DNA of 64,000 nucleotides. Origin: Streptomyces venezuelae (lineage in GTDB: Bacteria > Actinomycetota > Actinomycetes > Streptomycetales > Streptomycetaceae). The translations under genes were made by a program, and so were the position numbers. Of the stretch, positions 61,591 to 64,000 are shown piece by piece. The notes below the pieces were generated by a model, which made no database searches, was not told where the DNA came from, and saw only the letters and a list, made by a program, of their open reading frames with translations. The DNA is taken from assembly GCF_008642355.1 (NCBI RefSeq), contig NZ_CP029193.1, positions 3,310,001 through 3,374,000 on the forward strand, in the 5' to 3' direction. The number at the start of each line of letters is the position of its first letter. The stretch's first letter is position 1.

Positions 61591-63051
61591 ATGCCCGGAG
61601 CCAAAACCGATCTCCCCGTTCAGGAGGAGCGTGCCGACGAGCTCATACCGGGGCGGGACCGGAGCGTCTCCGCTCCCGTCGTCGACGGGAAGAGACGGCT
61701 CCGGGACCGCGCCCCGTATCTGCTCGCCGCAGGACTGTTCCTCGCGTACGCCGTCGTGTCCGTGTGCCGGTACCGGCGGCTCGAGAGCCGTTCGTGGGAT
61801 CTCGGGATCTTCGAGCAGGCCGTGCGCGCGTACGCGCACCTCGACGTGCCGGTGGCCGACCTCAAGGGGCCCGGCGCCAACATCCTCGGCGACCACTTCA
61901 GCCCCGTCACCGCCCTCCTCGCCCCCGCCTACCGGCTCTTCCCCTCCCCCGTCACGCTGCTCGTCGCGCAGGCACTGCTGATCGCCGTCTCCGTCGTGCC
62001 CGTCACCCGGGCGGCGACCCGGATCCTGGGGCGCGCGTCGGGGCTCGCGGTCGGGGTCGCGTACGGACTGTCGTGGGGGATCCAGCGCGCCGTCGACTTC
62101 GACTTCCACGAGATCTGCTTCGCGGTGCCGCTGATCGCGTTCTCCCTCGAAGCGCTGCTCCGGCAGCGGTGGCGGGCGTCCCTGCTCTGGGCGCTGCCGC
62201 TGGTCCTCGTCAAGGAGGACCTGGGGGTGACCCTCGCCGCGCTCGCCGTGGTGGTGGCGATCCGGTGCCGGCGTACGGACCGGAAGGCCCTGCCCTACGC
62301 CCTCGGGGTCGCCGCGTTCGGCGCGGTCGCCACCCTCGTCACGCTCACGCTGGTCATTCCGGCGTTCAACTCGGTCGGCGGGTACGACTACTGGGACAAG
62401 GTGGGGGACGGGGGCGGCGCCGCCGGGGTCTTCGACGGGTTCGGTACGAAGCTGCGTACCCTCGCCTGGCTGCTGATCCCCACCTCCGGGCTCCTCGCGC
62501 TGCGTTCGCCGCTGCTCCTGGTCGCGCTGCCGACGCTCGGCTGGCGGTTCGTCTCCGCCGACGACCACTACTGGGGCACGGACTGGCACTACAGCGCCGT
62601 CCTGATGCCGGTCGTCCTGCTCGCCCTCGTCGACGCCGTCGCCACCGCGCGCCGCAGCGCGAAGCCGTGGCTGCGCCGGTACGCGGACCTGCTGCCCGCG
62701 TGCGTCGCCGCTGCCGCGCTCGCCCTCACCACGTCCCTGCCGCTGGGGGGCCTCACCGAAGGGGCGACGTACGAGAAGAGCGAGCAGGTCGTCGCCATCG
62801 AGAAGATGCTCGACCGCATCCCGGACGGCGCCACCGTCGAGGCGAACATCGGGCCGATCACCCGGCTCACCTCCCGCGCCCGCGTCTTCTGGACCGGCGA
62901 CGCCGACCCCGTCGTGCCCAGGTACGTCGCTCTCGACGTTCGGTCCGGCTGGACGAAGGACCCGGTCGCGTACGCCAACGGCCTGCATCCGGGCACCCGT
63001 TACGTCGCCGAGGACACCGCGTACGGGTACGTGCTGCTGCGCCGGGAATGA
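61591..63051 (+). CDS. DUF2079 integral membrane protein
   Basis: The 486-residue protein has about ten membrane helices. The DUF2079 hallmark WDLGIFEQAVRAYAHLDVPVADLKGPGANILGDHFSPVTALLAPAYRLFPSP lies near residue 70. The family is related to GT-C glycosyltransferases with acidic residues in the first external loop, so a membrane glycosyltransferase role is possible. The C-terminal external part has VEANIGPITRLTSRARVFW. It ends before a strong terminator. Confidence 0.9.
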   Translation: MPGAKTDLPVQEERADELIPGRDRSVSAPVVDGKRRLRDRAPYLLAAGLFLAYAVVSVCRYRRLESRSWDLGIFEQAVRAYAHLDVPVADLKGPGANILGDHFSPVTALLAPAYRLFPSPVTLLVAQALLIAVSVVPVTRAATRILGRASGLAVGVAYGLSWGIQRAVDFDFHEICFAVPLIAFSLEALLRQRWRASLLWALPLVLVKEDLGVTLAALAVVVAIRCRRTDRKALPYALGVAAFGAVATLVTLTLVIPAFNSVGGYDYWDKVGDGGGAAGVFDGFGTKLRTLAWLLIPTSGLLALRSPLLLVALPTLGWRFVSADDHYWGTDWHYSAVLMPVVLLALVDAVATARRSAKPWLRRYADLLPACVAAAALALTTSLPLGGLTEGATYEKSEQVVAIEKMLDRIPDGATVEANIGPITRLTSRARVFWTGDADPVVPRYVALDVRSGWTKDPVAYANGLHPGTRYVAEDTAYGYVLLRRE

Positions 63052-63064
63052 CAACAGACGGCGG

Positions 63065-63105
63065 CGGCCCCGGCGGGCGCGCATGACGCGCGCCCGCCGG
63101 GGCCG
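63065..63105. terminator. 17-base perfect hairpin between convergent genes
   Basis: The arms 63065-63081 and 63089-63105 pair perfectly around a 7-base loop. It lies between the DUF2079 gene and the convergent ABC permease gene and can terminate both. Confidence 0.92.
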
Positions 63106-63140
63106 GCTCCCCCGTTCCCCCGATTCCCCCGTCGGTGTGG

Positions 63141-64000
63141 CTACTCGGTGGCGATGGCGTTGAGGACGTTCATCCGGCCCGCCCGGAACGCCGGGACCAA
63201 GGCCGCGAACAGGCCCACGAACGCCGACCCGATGAAGACCGCGATGATCGTCGGCCACGGGATCTCAAGCACCTTCAGGCCTTCGAGGGCCAGGAGCTTC
63301 TGGGCCGTCGCTCCCCAGCCCATGCCCAGGCCGAGGCCGAGCAGGGCGCCGAAGAGGGCGATGACCACGGACTCCATGCGGATCATGCGGCGCAGCTGGC
63401 GGCGGGAGAGGCCGATGGCCCGCATGAGGCCGATCTCGCGGGTGCGCTCCACCACCGAGAGGGCCAGGGTGTTCACGACGCCGAGGACCGCGACGATGAT
63501 CGCGAGGCCGAGCAGGCCGTAGACCATGTTCAGGAGCTGTCCGACCTGGTCCTTCAGGGTCTGCTTGAAGTCGGTCTGGTCCATCACCTTGTACTGCGGG
63601 TAGGCGTCCAGGGACTTCTTCAGGGAGGCGTACGCGGCCTCTTCCTGGCCCTTGGTGGCCGAGGCGAACATGATGTCGTTCTGCGGGACGCGGTCCGCGG
63701 GGACGTACTTCTCCATCGTCGTGATGTTGAGGTACATCGAGCCCTTGTCGACGGACGTGTCGTCGTTCGTGATCGCCGCGAGCTTCAGCTTCGCCGTCCT
63801 GCCGTGCTCGAAGGCGATCTTCAGCTCGTCGCCGACCTTCAGGCCGTGCTTCTCGGCGAAGTCGTCGCCGACGGACATGGCGTCCTTGCCGTAGGCGGCG
63901 GACAGCGTGCCCGCGGTGGTCTCGCGCCGCAGGTCCGTGGCGTAGGAGGGGTCGGCGGCGCTGAGGCCGACGCCGTCCACGGTCTTGCCCGAGGGCGTGG
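63141..64000 (-). CDS. FtsX-type ABC transporter permease (partial, 3' part)
   Basis: The gene runs off the right edge, so only its C-terminal part is seen. The visible part has an external domain (LSAAYGKDAMSVGDDFAEKHGLKVGDELKIAFEHGR). The FtsX domain follows with LGLAIIVAVLGVVNTLALSVVERTREIGLMRAIGLSRRQLRRMIRMESV and a C-terminal PTIIAVFIGSAFVGLFAALVPAFRAGRMNVLNAIATE. It is paralogous to the permease at 32853. An ATPase partner would lie outside the window. Confidence 0.94.
   Translation of the reverse strand, partial: TPSGKTVDGVGLSAADPSYATDLRRETTAGTLSAAYGKDAMSVGDDFAEKHGLKVGDELKIAFEHGRTAKLKLAAITNDDTSVDKGSMYLNITTMEKYVPADRVPQNDIMFASATKGQEEAAYASLKKSLDAYPQYKVMDQTDFKQTLKDQVGQLLNMVYGLLGLAIIVAVLGVVNTLALSVVERTREIGLMRAIGLSRRQLRRMIRMESVVIALFGALLGLGLGMGWGATAQKLLALEGLKVLEIPWPTIIAVFIGSAFVGLFAALVPAFRAGRMNVLNAIATE

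Overview
The window is chromosomal DNA of a Streptomyces (high-GC actinomycete). The base composition is extreme, third codon positions are mostly G or C, and GTG and TTG starts are frequent. The gene families are typical of the genus: conservon-like roadblock proteins, XRE/DUF5753 plus DUF397 pairs, Rpf/LysM muralytic enzymes, and a tRNA-Leu with anticodon UAA (bldA). I see no phage, insertion sequence, CRISPR array or rRNA gene.

Layout. 1-5.5 kb is an accessory-looking stretch with two XRE/DUF397 regulatory modules (one with an anti-sigma-type ATPase, one with a DUF6879 protein) and small hypothetical genes. 5.5-7.3 kb has a divergent MmyB-type regulator and a short-chain dehydrogenase. 7.3-12.8 kb is a histidine-utilisation operon read leftward (hutU, an M20 amidohydrolase, hutF, hutI). 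12.9-15.8 kb holds a PLP fold-type III decarboxylase-like gene and an APC permease. 16.1-18.2 kb is a four-gene roadblock/PATAN cassette. 18.3-21.4 kb has an RpiR-type regulator divergent from an NCS1 permease. 21.7-28.4 kb contains cystathionine beta-synthase, an SGNH hydrolase, a third XRE/DUF397 module and a thiolase.

28.7-31.3 kb carries small conserved genes and a Bax-inhibitor-1 family protein, followed by bldA at 31.5 kb. 32.0-35.4 kb is a MacB/FtsX-type ABC exporter. 35.4-42.2 kb is a leftward block of core genes: cfa, type II NADH dehydrogenase, ppx/gppA, DUF501, a DivIC/FtsB-like protein and enolase. 42.4-44.6 kb has two resuscitation-promoting-factor genes, the first preceded by a ydaO-type (c-di-AMP) riboswitch. 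44.7-50.2 kb has a P450, MazG, a SurA-like lipoprotein, a serine/threonine kinase and a membrane protein. 50.3-52.4 kb is a solitary HTH/N6-methylase/specificity fusion. 52.6-56.7 kb has lipoproteins, a GNAT protein, an HNH-type lipoprotein, a MOSC protein and an NTF2-like protein. 56.7-60.2 kb is mfd. 60.5-63.1 kb has an ECF sigma factor with a small membrane partner and a DUF2079 membrane protein. The window ends inside another FtsX-type permease.

Co-operating sets are the hut genes (histidine to glutamate), the two Rpf enzymes (peptidoglycan remodelling), the XRE/DUF397 pairs, the roadblock cassette and the ABC exporter. The most interesting items are bldA, the riboswitch, a candidate Rex operator upstream of ndh, an altered catalytic motif (HPPF) in the solitary methylase, a 25-base element repeated in the second XRE/DUF397 module, a hairpin that would hide the ribosome-binding site of a lipoprotein gene, and the roadblock cassette. 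Gene symbols are given only where the family is clear. Functions rest on reading motifs in the translated sequence, without database searches.
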